From assembly GCA_046723645.1 (NCBI GenBank), contig JBKOUY010000005.1, positions 1 to 11,322 of the forward strand: a stretch of DNA of 11,322 bases, given 5' to 3'. Of the stretch, positions 5,825 through 10,856 are shown one piece after another. This DNA is from DASQUK01 sp046723645 (GTDB taxonomy: Bacteria; Actinomycetota; Acidimicrobiia; Acidimicrobiales; VFJN01). Position 1 is the first letter of the stretch, and every line of letters begins with the position of its first letter. Below the pieces are notes generated by a model. The model was not told the origin of the DNA. It did not search any database and was given only the letters and a program-made list of their open reading frames with translations. Made by a program: the position numbers and the translations under genes.

Positions 5825-6781
5825 GTGCCGCCGCTTCCCATGAAGGCCACGACCGGCCTGCTACCGGCCGGCGCCGGCTGGGTCTACGAGGTCAAGTGGG
5901 ACGGCATGCGGGTCGTCGCCGAAGTGGCGCCCTCCGGCGTGCACGGCTGGAGCGCCAACGGCAAGGAGTGCACGCCCGCGTTCCCCGAACTCGATGCGCT
6001 GGTCGACGCCCTGGCCCCGGTGGAGGCGACCCTCGACGGCGAGGTGGTGGCGCTCGACGACGCCGGGCGCCCGAGCTTCGAGCGGCTCCAGCACCGGATG
6101 CACGTCACCTCGGTGGCCGACGCCCGGCGCCGGGCCGAGGAGGTGCGGGTGGCCTACGTGGTGTTCGACCTGTTGCGGCTCAACGGCCACGACCTGACGG
6201 ACCGGCCGTGGCGCGACCGGCGGCGCCTCCTGGACCAGCTCGCCGACGACCTGCCCCTCGGCACCGACGTCGCCCCGACGTACGACGACGGCCCGGCGCT
6301 GCTGAAGGTCTGCGAGGAGCGGGGCCTCGAGGGCGTGGTCGCCAAGCGCCTCGACAGCCGCTACACGCCCGGCCGGCGGACCCGCGCGTGGATCAAGGTG
6401 AAGGTGCGCCGCCACGACGAGTTGGTGGTGGGTGGCTGGGCGCCCGGCGAGGGCAATCGGGCCGGGCGGCTCGGTTCCCTACTGATCGGCTACCACTCCG
6501 AGCCGGGCGACAAGACCCTGCGCTACGCCGGCCGGGTCGGCTCGGGCTTCACGTCGGCCGAGCTCGACCGCATGGCTCGGCAGCTGGCGCCGCTCGCCGA
6601 CGAGCGGTGCCCGTTCGTCCCCGGCCCGCCCGTCGCCCAGGCACGAGGGGCCCACTGGGTCCGGCCCGAGGTGGTGGTGGAGGTCGCGTACGGCGACTGG
6701 ACCGCCGACGGCCGCCTGCGCCACCCCGTCTACATGGGCCAACGCCTCGACGTCGACCCCGACACCGTGGTGCGACCGTAG
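5825..6781 (+). CDS. ATP-dependent DNA ligase, stand-alone LigC/LigD ligase-domain type
   Basis: The 318-residue protein seals DNA nicks using ATP. The adenylation domain shows motif I EVKWDGMR (22-29, nucleophile Lys24), motif III TLDGEVV (69-75), motif IIIa YVVFDLLRLNG (111-121), motif IV GLEGVVAKR (167-175) and motif V WIKVKV (189-194). An OB-fold domain fills about 197-318, ending with VVVEVAYGDWTADGRLRHPVYMG. The polymerase and phosphoesterase domains of full LigD are absent, so it resembles mycobacterial LigC-type repair ligases. Motif Ia reads SANGKECTPAFPEL, where most relatives have SRxG; the conserved Arg is Ala44, which could affect substrate contacts. GTG 5825 is chosen from the -10 box 7 nt upstream. 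No ku gene is visible in the window. The TAG stop overlaps a -10-like box for the next gene. Confidence 0.94.
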   Translation: MPPLPMKATTGLLPAGAGWVYEVKWDGMRVVAEVAPSGVHGWSANGKECTPAFPELDALVDALAPVEATLDGEVVALDDAGRPSFERLQHRMHVTSVADARRRAEEVRVAYVVFDLLRLNGHDLTDRPWRDRRRLLDQLADDLPLGTDVAPTYDDGPALLKVCEERGLEGVVAKRLDSRYTPGRRTRAWIKVKVRRHDELVVGGWAPGEGNRAGRLGSLLIGYHSEPGDKTLRYAGRVGSGFTSAELDRMARQLAPLADERCPFVPGPPVAQARGAHWVRPEVVVEVAYGDWTADGRLRHPVYMGQRLDVDPDTVVRP

Positions 6782-6784
6782 GCT
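6779..6784 (+). promoter_or_regulatory. Putative -10 box TAGGCT overlapping the ligase stop codon
   Basis: The ligase stop codon TAG provides the first three bases of TAGGCT, which ends 10 nt before GTG 6795. No Shine-Dalgarno sequence precedes that GTG. The hexamer is identical to the one in front of the ligase gene. Confidence 0.45.
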
Positions 6785-6794
6785 CGCAGCTCGC

Positions 6795-7175
6795 GTGGAG
6801 CGCGAACGCATCCGTCTCACCGTGCCTGCAACTTCCGCCGCGGTTCGCATCGCCCGGGCCGGGGCGGCGGCGATGGCGACGCGCGCCGGCTTCTCCTACC
6901 GCGAGGCGGAGGAGCTGCGCCTGGCGGTCGGCGAGGCCGCGGCCCTGCTCGCGCCCGATCCCGACGGCGACGGCACGCTGGTGATCGCCTACGACGTCGA
7001 GGACGCGGCCCTGAGCGTCGACCTCCAGCTGGGCGAGCAGGGCGGGGCGACGGTCGACATCCCGGATGTCGCCGCCGCCGTGCTCGACGCCACCGTCGAC
7101 ATGTGGCGCCTCGGCGACGGTGGGCGCCGCATGGTGCTCCTCAAGCGGGGCCACCCCGACGCCGACGACGATTAG
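6795..7175 (+). CDS. RsbW-like HATPase-fold protein with degenerate ATP-binding motifs
   Basis: The 126-residue protein has the length and outline of RsbW/SpoIIAB-type anti-sigma factor kinases: an opening strand and helix RLTVPATSAAVRIARAGAAAMATRAGF (7-33), the N-box helix EAEELRLAVGEAAALL (37-52), a central strand LVIAYDVEDAALSVDLQ, and a closing strand RRMVLLKRG (111-119). Active members keep Asn at the end of the N-box (usually EAxxN); here that position is Leu, and the DxGxG loop is also missing around QLGEQGGATV. It may therefore bind a partner without acting as a kinase, or have lost ATP binding. The family controls sigma factors through anti-anti-sigma partners, but none is adjacent. 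GTG 6795 is supported by the TAGGCT box. The gene is convergent with dut. Confidence 0.72.
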   Translation: MERERIRLTVPATSAAVRIARAGAAAMATRAGFSYREAEELRLAVGEAAALLAPDPDGDGTLVIAYDVEDAALSVDLQLGEQGGATVDIPDVAAAVLDATVDMWRLGDGGRRMVLLKRGHPDADDD

Positions 7176-7239
7176 AGGTCGCGCGGATGGCCTGAGCGTG
7201 GGCACCGAACAGTATGGGATTTGCGCGTGAGCCCAGCCG

Positions 7240-7341
7240 TCACAGCTCGGCCTCCAGGCAACGCTGACAACGGTGCGCCGAGACGACGCACCATCCGCGT
7301 TTGTTCTGACAGCCGACGTCCCCCGGCGGCCCCCCGGGCAC
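7240..7341 (-). CDS. Candidate 33-residue Cys-rich microORF after dut
   Basis: On the minus strand a GTG at 7341 lies 4 nt after the dut stop and opens 33 codons to a TGA at 7240-7242. The second half reads VGCQNKRGWCVVSAHRCQRC, with C11-x6-C18-x6-C25-x2-C28 and His23, a pattern that could bind zinc. There is no separate Shine-Dalgarno sequence, so translation would depend on coupling to dut. I do not recognise a family, and its short length makes chance plausible. It might also be the remnant of a longer zinc-finger gene. Confidence 0.25.
   Translation of the reverse strand: MPGGPPGDVGCQNKRGWCVVSAHRCQRCLEAEL
7272..7292 (+). terminator. Weak hairpin in the convergent interval after the HATPase gene
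   Basis: GGTGCG (7272-7277) and CGCACC (7287-7292) form a 6-bp stem over a 9-nt loop that can add two CG pairs. A short T-rich stretch (GTTTGTTCT) follows from about 7299, a little far for a standard terminator. It lies between the convergent HATPase and dut genes. Otherwise I see nothing firm in 7176-7345 beyond the Cys-rich microORF on the other strand. Confidence 0.25.
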
Positions 7342-7345
7342 CGCG

Positions 7346-7783
7346 TCAACGGCCGGTGTGACCGAAGCCCCCGGTCCCCCGGGCCGAGGCCTCGAGTGTC
7401 TCGACCGGCGTGAACTCGGCGCGCTCGACCCGCTGCACCACGAGCTGGGCGATCCGGTCGCCGCGCCGGACCTCGTAGTCGGCGTCCGGATCGGTGTTCA
7501 CCAGCAGCACGCGCAGCTCGTCGCGGTAGCCGCTGTCGATGAGGCCCGGGGTGTTGAGGCAGGTGACGCCGTGCCGCAGGGCCAGCCCGCTCCGGGGCTG
7601 GACGAACCCCGCGTACCCCGCGGGGATCGCCAGGGCGATACCGGTGCCGACGAGCCCCCGGCCGCCACCGCGCCGCAGCGTCACCGACTCGCGGGCCACG
7701 AGATCGGCGCCCGCGTCGCCGGCCCGGGCGTAGTCGGGCAGGGGCAGGTCGGCATCGAGAACAACGACGGGGATGCGCAGCAC
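7346..7783 (-). CDS. dut: dUTP diphosphatase (trimeric dUTPase)
   Basis: The 145-residue protein hydrolyses dUTP to dUMP and diphosphate, which keeps uracil out of DNA and feeds dTMP synthesis. All five motifs of the homotrimeric family are present: I AGDAGADL (21-28), II PRSGLAL (63-69), III GLIDSGYRDELRVLLVN (80-96, catalytic Asp83 and base-stacking Tyr86), IV RRGDRIAQLVV (106-116) and V RGTGGFGHTG (135-144), the flexible C-terminal arm that closes over the active site. Length is normal. GTG 7783 is the start; an ATG at 7791 is out of frame. GACAAT lies 6 nt upstream, one mismatch from the leaderless TANNNT pattern. A 28-bp palindrome lies 28-55 nt upstream of the start and may influence expression. 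Confidence 0.96.
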   Translation of the reverse strand: MLRIPVVVLDADLPLPDYARAGDAGADLVARESVTLRRGGGRGLVGTGIALAIPAGYAGFVQPRSGLALRHGVTCLNTPGLIDSGYRDELRVLLVNTDPDADYEVRRGDRIAQLVVQRVERAEFTPVETLEASARGTGGFGHTGR

Positions 7784-7810
7784 CCCGTCATTGTCGCCGC
7801 GTGGCTGGTC

Positions 7811-7838
7811 CGCGAGTGGCCACTAGTGGGCGCTCGCG
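7811..7838. repeat. 28-bp near-perfect palindrome between dut and orn
   Basis: The two 14-nt arms (7811-7824 and 7825-7838) are complementary at 12 of 14 positions. The outer arms are CGCGAG/CTCGCG and the core is the perfect palindrome CCACTAGTGG. It lies in the 215-nt interval between the divergent dut and orn genes, over the -35 zone of dut if that gene is leaderless. It may be an operator or a cruciform or hairpin element. Confidence 0.6.
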
Positions 7839-7986
7839 GAAGTTCCGTGGATGTATCGCCGTGTCAGATTCGTCGCTGGCAAGGACGCAGGAGGAAGGCG
7901 CAGCCATAGCTGCGGCGACGACGAGGACGACGTCCAGCGGCGGATCTGGCCGGCGAGACGCCACGATGACTTCCGCGAGGGCCCAC

Positions 7987-7992
7987 TAGGGT
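7987..7992 (+). promoter_or_regulatory. Putative -10 box TAGGGT of a leaderless promoter for orn
   Basis: TAGGGT lies 6 nt before GTG 7999, with no Shine-Dalgarno sequence. It supports this start, which places the first catalytic motif at residues 5-9 as expected for the family. Confidence 0.5.
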
Positions 7993-7998
7993 CCGGTC

Positions 7999-8604
<606 letters not shown>

Positions 8605-8605
8605 G

Positions 8606-8621
8606 TTGACCGCGCGGTCAA
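8606..8621. promoter_or_regulatory. Perfect 16-bp palindrome, probable repressor operator for the MBL-fold gene
   Basis: TTGACCGCGCGGTCAA equals its own reverse complement. It ends 1 nt before the TAAGCT -10-like box of the MBL-fold gene, so it fills the spacer between the -35 and -10 positions, the ideal place for a repressor. The half-site TTGACCG is of the kind bound by TetR-family regulators of actinobacteria (inference from form, not a match). No tetR gene is in the window. Confidence 0.7.
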
Positions 8622-8622
8622 G

Positions 8623-8628
8623 TAAGCT
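8623..8628 (+). promoter_or_regulatory. Putative -10 box TAAGCT of a leaderless promoter for the MBL-fold gene
   Basis: TAAGCT lies 7 nt before GTG 8636, with no Shine-Dalgarno sequence, and follows the palindrome at 8606-8621 directly. It rules against the longer in-frame start inside orn. Confidence 0.5.
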
Positions 8629-8635
8629 TTGCGGC

Positions 8636-9742
8636 GTGCCGACGCCGCCGCCCTCCCCCGCCTCGCCGGCGCCGCCCCCGGCGTCCACCCACGCCCGGCC
8701 GCTGCGCCAGGAGGCACAGCCGGCCGCCACCGACGTGACCGAGGTGGCACCGGGCGTCCTGCGGATGCAGCTACCGATCTCGATGCCCGGCCTCGGCCAC
8801 GTCAACTGCTACGCCCTGGAGGACGAGCGGGGCCTCGCTGTCGTCGATCCCGGCATGCCCGGCCCCGCCACCTGGCGGGCGCTGACCGACCGGCTCCGCC
8901 AGGCCGGCGCTTCGCCCCGCAGCGTCCACACCGTCGTCGTGACCCACAGCCACCCCGACCACTTCGGCGGGGTCGACCGGTTGCAGTCGGCCAGCCGTCC
9001 CGAGGTGGTGACCCATCGCAGCTTCCGCACCTGGCTCGACCTCGACGAGGAGCGAGATCCCGACGCCCTCGCGACCGACGGCGACGCCGAGCCGGCGCTG
9101 ACCAGTCCGCTGCACGGCAAGCTCCCCTGGCGGGATGCCGAGTTCTCGCCCGGCGGCCCCCGGCTACGGAACCCGGTGATTCGGCGGCTGGCCCGCCGGT
9201 GGATGCGCTCGCCGGCGCCGACCCGCCGCCTGGACGATGCCGACGTCGTCCGCATGGCCGGCCGCGAGTGGATCGCCGTGCACACACCGGGGCACACGCT
9301 CGACCACCTGTGCCTGCTCGACCCGGCCGAGGGCGTTCTCCTGGCCGGCGACCACGTGCTGCCCACGATCACACCGCACGTGTCGGGCCTGGCCGCCGGG
9401 GCCGACCCGTTGGCCAACTTCCTGGCAAGCCTCGACAAGGTCCGCGAGCTGGAGGGGGTGCGGCTGGTGCTGCCGGCCCACGGCGACCCCTTCACCGACC
9501 TCGCCGGCCGCGTCGACGCCATCCGGCGGCATCACCGCGATCGGCTAGCGGCCATCCACCGGGCCACGGCTGCGGCGGGACGCGCCACGGTCGAGGCCGT
9601 GACGCAGCAGGTGTTCCACCCCCGCGCGTGGGGTCACATGGCCGAGAGCGAGACCTACGCGCACCTCGAGCACCTGCGGCACCAGGGGCGGGTCGCGGTC
9701 GACGACCGCGGCCCCGACCTCGTCTACGAAGTCGCGAGCTGA
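8636..9742 (+). CDS. Metallo-beta-lactamase-fold hydrolase with a C-terminal winged helix
   Basis: The 368-residue protein is a glyoxalase II/LACTB2-like hydrolase. After a disordered Pro-rich N terminus (about 1-30), the fold begins with TEVAPGVLRMQLPI. The metal ligands are THSHPDH (His104, His106, Asp108, His109), His220 in HTPGHTLDH, Asp239 in LLAGDHVLP and His282 in LPAHGDP, a complete dinuclear site. Residues from about 297 form a helical, winged-helix-like C-terminal domain (HHRDRLAAIHRATA, then HLEHLRHQGRVAVD) as in beta-lactamase-associated winged-helix proteins. Likely reactions are thioester, phosphodiester or RNA hydrolysis; the substrate is not predictable. GTG 8636 is chosen from the TAAGCT box. 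The 16-bp palindrome suggests repression by a TetR-like protein, perhaps with lipid or acyl-CoA genes elsewhere (inference). Confidence 0.9.
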   Translation: MPTPPPSPASPAPPPASTHARPLRQEAQPAATDVTEVAPGVLRMQLPISMPGLGHVNCYALEDERGLAVVDPGMPGPATWRALTDRLRQAGASPRSVHTVVVTHSHPDHFGGVDRLQSASRPEVVTHRSFRTWLDLDEERDPDALATDGDAEPALTSPLHGKLPWRDAEFSPGGPRLRNPVIRRLARRWMRSPAPTRRLDDADVVRMAGREWIAVHTPGHTLDHLCLLDPAEGVLLAGDHVLPTITPHVSGLAAGADPLANFLASLDKVRELEGVRLVLPAHGDPFTDLAGRVDAIRRHHRDRLAAIHRATAAAGRATVEAVTQQVFHPRAWGHMAESETYAHLEHLRHQGRVAVDDRGPDLVYEVAS

Positions 9743-9745
9743 CCG

Positions 9746-9771
9746 GGGCCCGAGAGGGGAACGGCGGGCCC
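9746..9771 (+). terminator. Hairpin just after the MBL-fold gene
   Basis: GGGCCCG (9746-9752) and CGGGCCC (9765-9771) form a perfect 7-bp stem with a 12-nt loop, starting 3 nt after the stop codon. There is no U tract, as is common for GC-rich actinobacterial terminators. Confidence 0.45.
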
Positions 9772-9827
9772 GAGCGGCCCGGTGCGAAGCACAAGAGCGG
9801 GAGACCCGCGGGACGCGCCGTCGGAAC

Positions 9828-9877
9828 GCAGTATTTCTGCCGTTCGACACACGAATTGTGCCAGATCGCAATATTTC
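9828..9877. repeat. Direct repeat GCA(G/A)TATTTC, 40 bp apart
   Basis: GCAGTATTTC (9828-9837) and GCAATATTTC (9868-9877) are direct repeats with 9 of 10 matches and a 40-bp period. They lie in the only clearly AT-richer stretch of the window, upstream of the WhiB7-like leader. The second copy abuts the proposed -35. Confidence 0.6.
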
Positions 9878-9908
9878 GTTGACGAGCGATGGGCCCACGT
9901 GGTGGCCT
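9870..9908 (+). promoter_or_regulatory. Probable promoter of the WhiB7-like leader transcript
   Basis: AATATTT (9870-9876) precedes a -35 candidate TTGACG (9879-9884) by 2 nt. A -10 candidate TGGCCT (9903-9908) follows at an 18-nt spacing. An AT-rich block just upstream of the -35 is the known hallmark of WhiB7-activated promoters in mycobacteria, so autoactivation is plausible. The -10 is weak, and TATGGC further downstream is an alternative with a long spacer. Transcription would begin about 60 nt before the upstream ORF. Confidence 0.45.
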
Positions 9909-9975
9909 TATGGCTCCATGGCGCTCACCCGCCACTGACTCGACCACCACGACACGGAAGGACAGGCGAGGACCG

Positions 9976-10188
9976 ATGTACGCCGGCACCACCCAAGAGA
10001 GCGGCCAGATGGCCGGTGCCGCGCGTCCGGTGGCCTGCGCCGCTCACCTCATTGCCGCCGTGAACGCCGGCGCGCCCATCTACGGGCACACGTGGCTCCA
10101 GGCGACGACCGCCAAGCCGATGTCCGCAGACTTCCCGGTGTTCACCAACGACCGAACAACCCGACGGCTCTTGGAGCGCTTCCCCTGA
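9976..10188 (+). CDS. 70-codon upstream ORF of the WhiB7-like gene (regulatory leader peptide)
   Basis: ATG 9976 is preceded by GAGG 4 nt upstream in a purine-rich stretch. The 70-residue peptide starts MYAGTTQESGQMAGAAR and ends with NDRTTRRLLERFP. About 87% of its codons end in G or C by my count, so it looks translated. I recognise no protein family. It lies between the promoter and an intrinsic terminator that precedes the WhiB7-like gene, where mycobacterial and streptomycete whiB7 genes carry a regulatory upstream ORF. Codons 62-66 (Thr-Arg-Arg-Leu-Leu) encode the antiterminator strand, and the stop codon lies in the loop of a small hairpin (stem 10176-10182 with 10197-10203). Translation state would therefore set the RNA fold. 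It is open upstream to ATG 9889, but that start lacks a ribosome binding site. Confidence 0.7.
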   Translation: MYAGTTQESGQMAGAARPVACAAHLIAAVNAGAPIYGHTWLQATTAKPMSADFPVFTNDRTTRRLLERFP

Positions 10189-10226
10189 CCAGGCGAGAAG
10201 CGCAAGACCCTCCGAAGGCCGTCGGG
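10160..10226 (+). promoter_or_regulatory. Predicted antiterminator structure of the whiB7-type leader
   Basis: CCCGACGGC (10160-10168) is perfectly complementary to GCCGTCGGG (10218-10226) in the 5' arm of the terminator. After a one-base bulge (10169), CTT (10170-10172) pairs with AAG (10215-10217), giving 12 pairs. This fold excludes the terminator. It encloses a compatible 7-bp hairpin, GCGCTTC (10176-10182) with GAAGCGC (10197-10203). The left strand lies inside the upstream ORF, so a translating ribosome would mask it, and a ribosome stalled earlier would expose it. Confidence 0.7.
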
Positions 10227-10249
10227 ATACCCCGGCGGCCTTCTTGTTT
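10214..10249 (+). terminator. Strong intrinsic terminator (attenuator) in the WhiB7-like leader
   Basis: The arms 10214-10226 and 10231-10243 form a 13-bp stem (one G-U pair) with the four-base loop ATAC, followed by TTGTTT. It lies 25 nt after the upstream ORF stop and 105 nt before the regulator start. A terminator between a short ORF and its downstream gene indicates attenuation. Confidence 0.88.
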
Positions 10250-10250
10250 G

Positions 10251-10340
10251 TCCCGCCAGCTTCCACCAGCCCCCGACCACCGACCAGCCACCAAGAGCGA
10301 ACGACCAGCACAGACACCCAGCACACCGACATCAGACACA
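10251..10340 (+). other. C-rich, G- and T-poor leader spacer
   Basis: By my count these 90 nt hold 43 C, 28 A, 15 G and 4 T, with CGACCA occurring three times. The RNA would be nearly unstructured. It may keep the WhiB7-like ribosome binding site open, or act as a Rho-loading (rut-like) region giving a second control after the intrinsic terminator. I see no credible gene here. Confidence 0.5.
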
Positions 10341-10354
10341 AAGGGAATGGGCCG

Positions 10355-10762
10355 ATGATCGCCCCTCTGGCACCCGACGAGATAATCGACCTGACCGAGC
10401 GAAGTACCGACGAGGCCGAGCCCCAGACCCTCGCCAGCGAGGACACCTGGTGGGCGCACGCCCGCTGCAACGACGGCAGCGGACGGCTTGCGGGCATGTT
10501 CTTCAGCGAGGAGCTGCAGGACATCGCCCGGGCCAAGCACATCTGCGCCACGTGCCCGGCCCTGATCCCCTGCCTCGAGGGAGCGCTCGAGCGCCGCGAG
10601 CCCTGGGGCGTGTGGGGCGGTCAGCTGTTCCTCAACGGGAAGATCCTCGCCACCAAGCGGCGTCGGGGCCGTCCCCCGAAGCTGCCGCGGCCCGAGGACC
10701 AGCTTCCCGAGATCCCTATCCCCGAGCACCTGCAGGACGTGGCGATCGTTCGGATCGCCTAG
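10355..10762 (+). CDS. whiB7: WhiB7-like iron-sulfur transcriptional regulator with an AT-hook
   Basis: The 135-residue protein has the four WhiB cysteines (Cys38, Cys64, Cys67, Cys73; C-x25-C-x2-C-x5-C) that hold a 4Fe-4S cluster, followed by the turn motif GVWGG (85-89). A basic AT-hook, KRRRGRPPK (101-109), follows; an AT-hook after the GVWGG turn marks the WhiB7 subfamily. WhiB7 binds the principal sigma factor region 4 and AT-rich DNA upstream of -35 elements, activating antibiotic-resistance genes when translation is inhibited. The tail PRPEDQLPEIPIPEHLQDVAI extends beyond the hook. ATG 10355 has AAAGGGA 8 nt upstream; the frame is open to an ATG at 10244, but that lies in the terminator tail. 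The upstream ORF, attenuator and AT-rich promoter element all fit WhiB7. The subfamily symbol is inferred from these features. Confidence 0.88.
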   Translation: MIAPLAPDEIIDLTERSTDEAEPQTLASEDTWWAHARCNDGSGRLAGMFFSEELQDIARAKHICATCPALIPCLEGALERREPWGVWGGQLFLNGKILATKRRRGRPPKLPRPEDQLPEIPIPEHLQDVAIVRIA

Positions 10763-10774
10763 CTCTCCAGATAG

Positions 10775-10825
10775 GTGGGGGGCACCGCGCGGCGGCGGTG
10801 TCCCCCACGGCGGGCGATTCCCGCC
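10775..10825 (+). terminator. Tandem hairpins after the WhiB7-like gene
   Basis: The arms 10775-10788 and 10795-10808 form a 14-bp stem (one G-U pair) with the loop GCGGCG. A second hairpin, GGCGGG-CGATT-CCCGCC (10809-10825), follows directly. There is no U tract, but the position 12 nt after the stop and the great stability suggest a U-less terminator. Confidence 0.7.
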
Positions 10826-10842
10826 GCCACCGGCCCCGGCGG

Positions 10843-10848
10843 TACCGT
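10843..10848 (+). promoter_or_regulatory. Putative -10 box TACCGT of a leaderless promoter for the TlpA-like gene
   Basis: TACCGT lies 8 nt before GTG 10857, with no Shine-Dalgarno sequence. It follows the tandem terminator hairpins, so the next gene appears to be a separate transcription unit. Confidence 0.45.
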
Positions 10849-10856
10849 CGTAAGCC

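Noticed and set aside
7801..7989. Open frame between dut and orn, including a GTG at 7861
   Set aside because: Composition is low complexity (AAATTRTTSSGG), the starts lack ribosome sites, and it runs through the palindrome. The strong AGGAGGAAGG at 7889-7898 is followed by no usable start codon, only an ATA.
9889..9975. Longer version of the WhiB7 upstream ORF starting at ATG 9889
   Set aside because: It would begin upstream of the proposed transcription start and lacks a ribosome binding site; ATG 9976 has one.
10244..10354. N-terminal extension of the WhiB7-like protein from ATG 10244
   Set aside because: It starts in the terminator tail and encodes a Pro/Thr-rich stretch with no WhiB similarity; ATG 10355 has AAAGGGA upstream.
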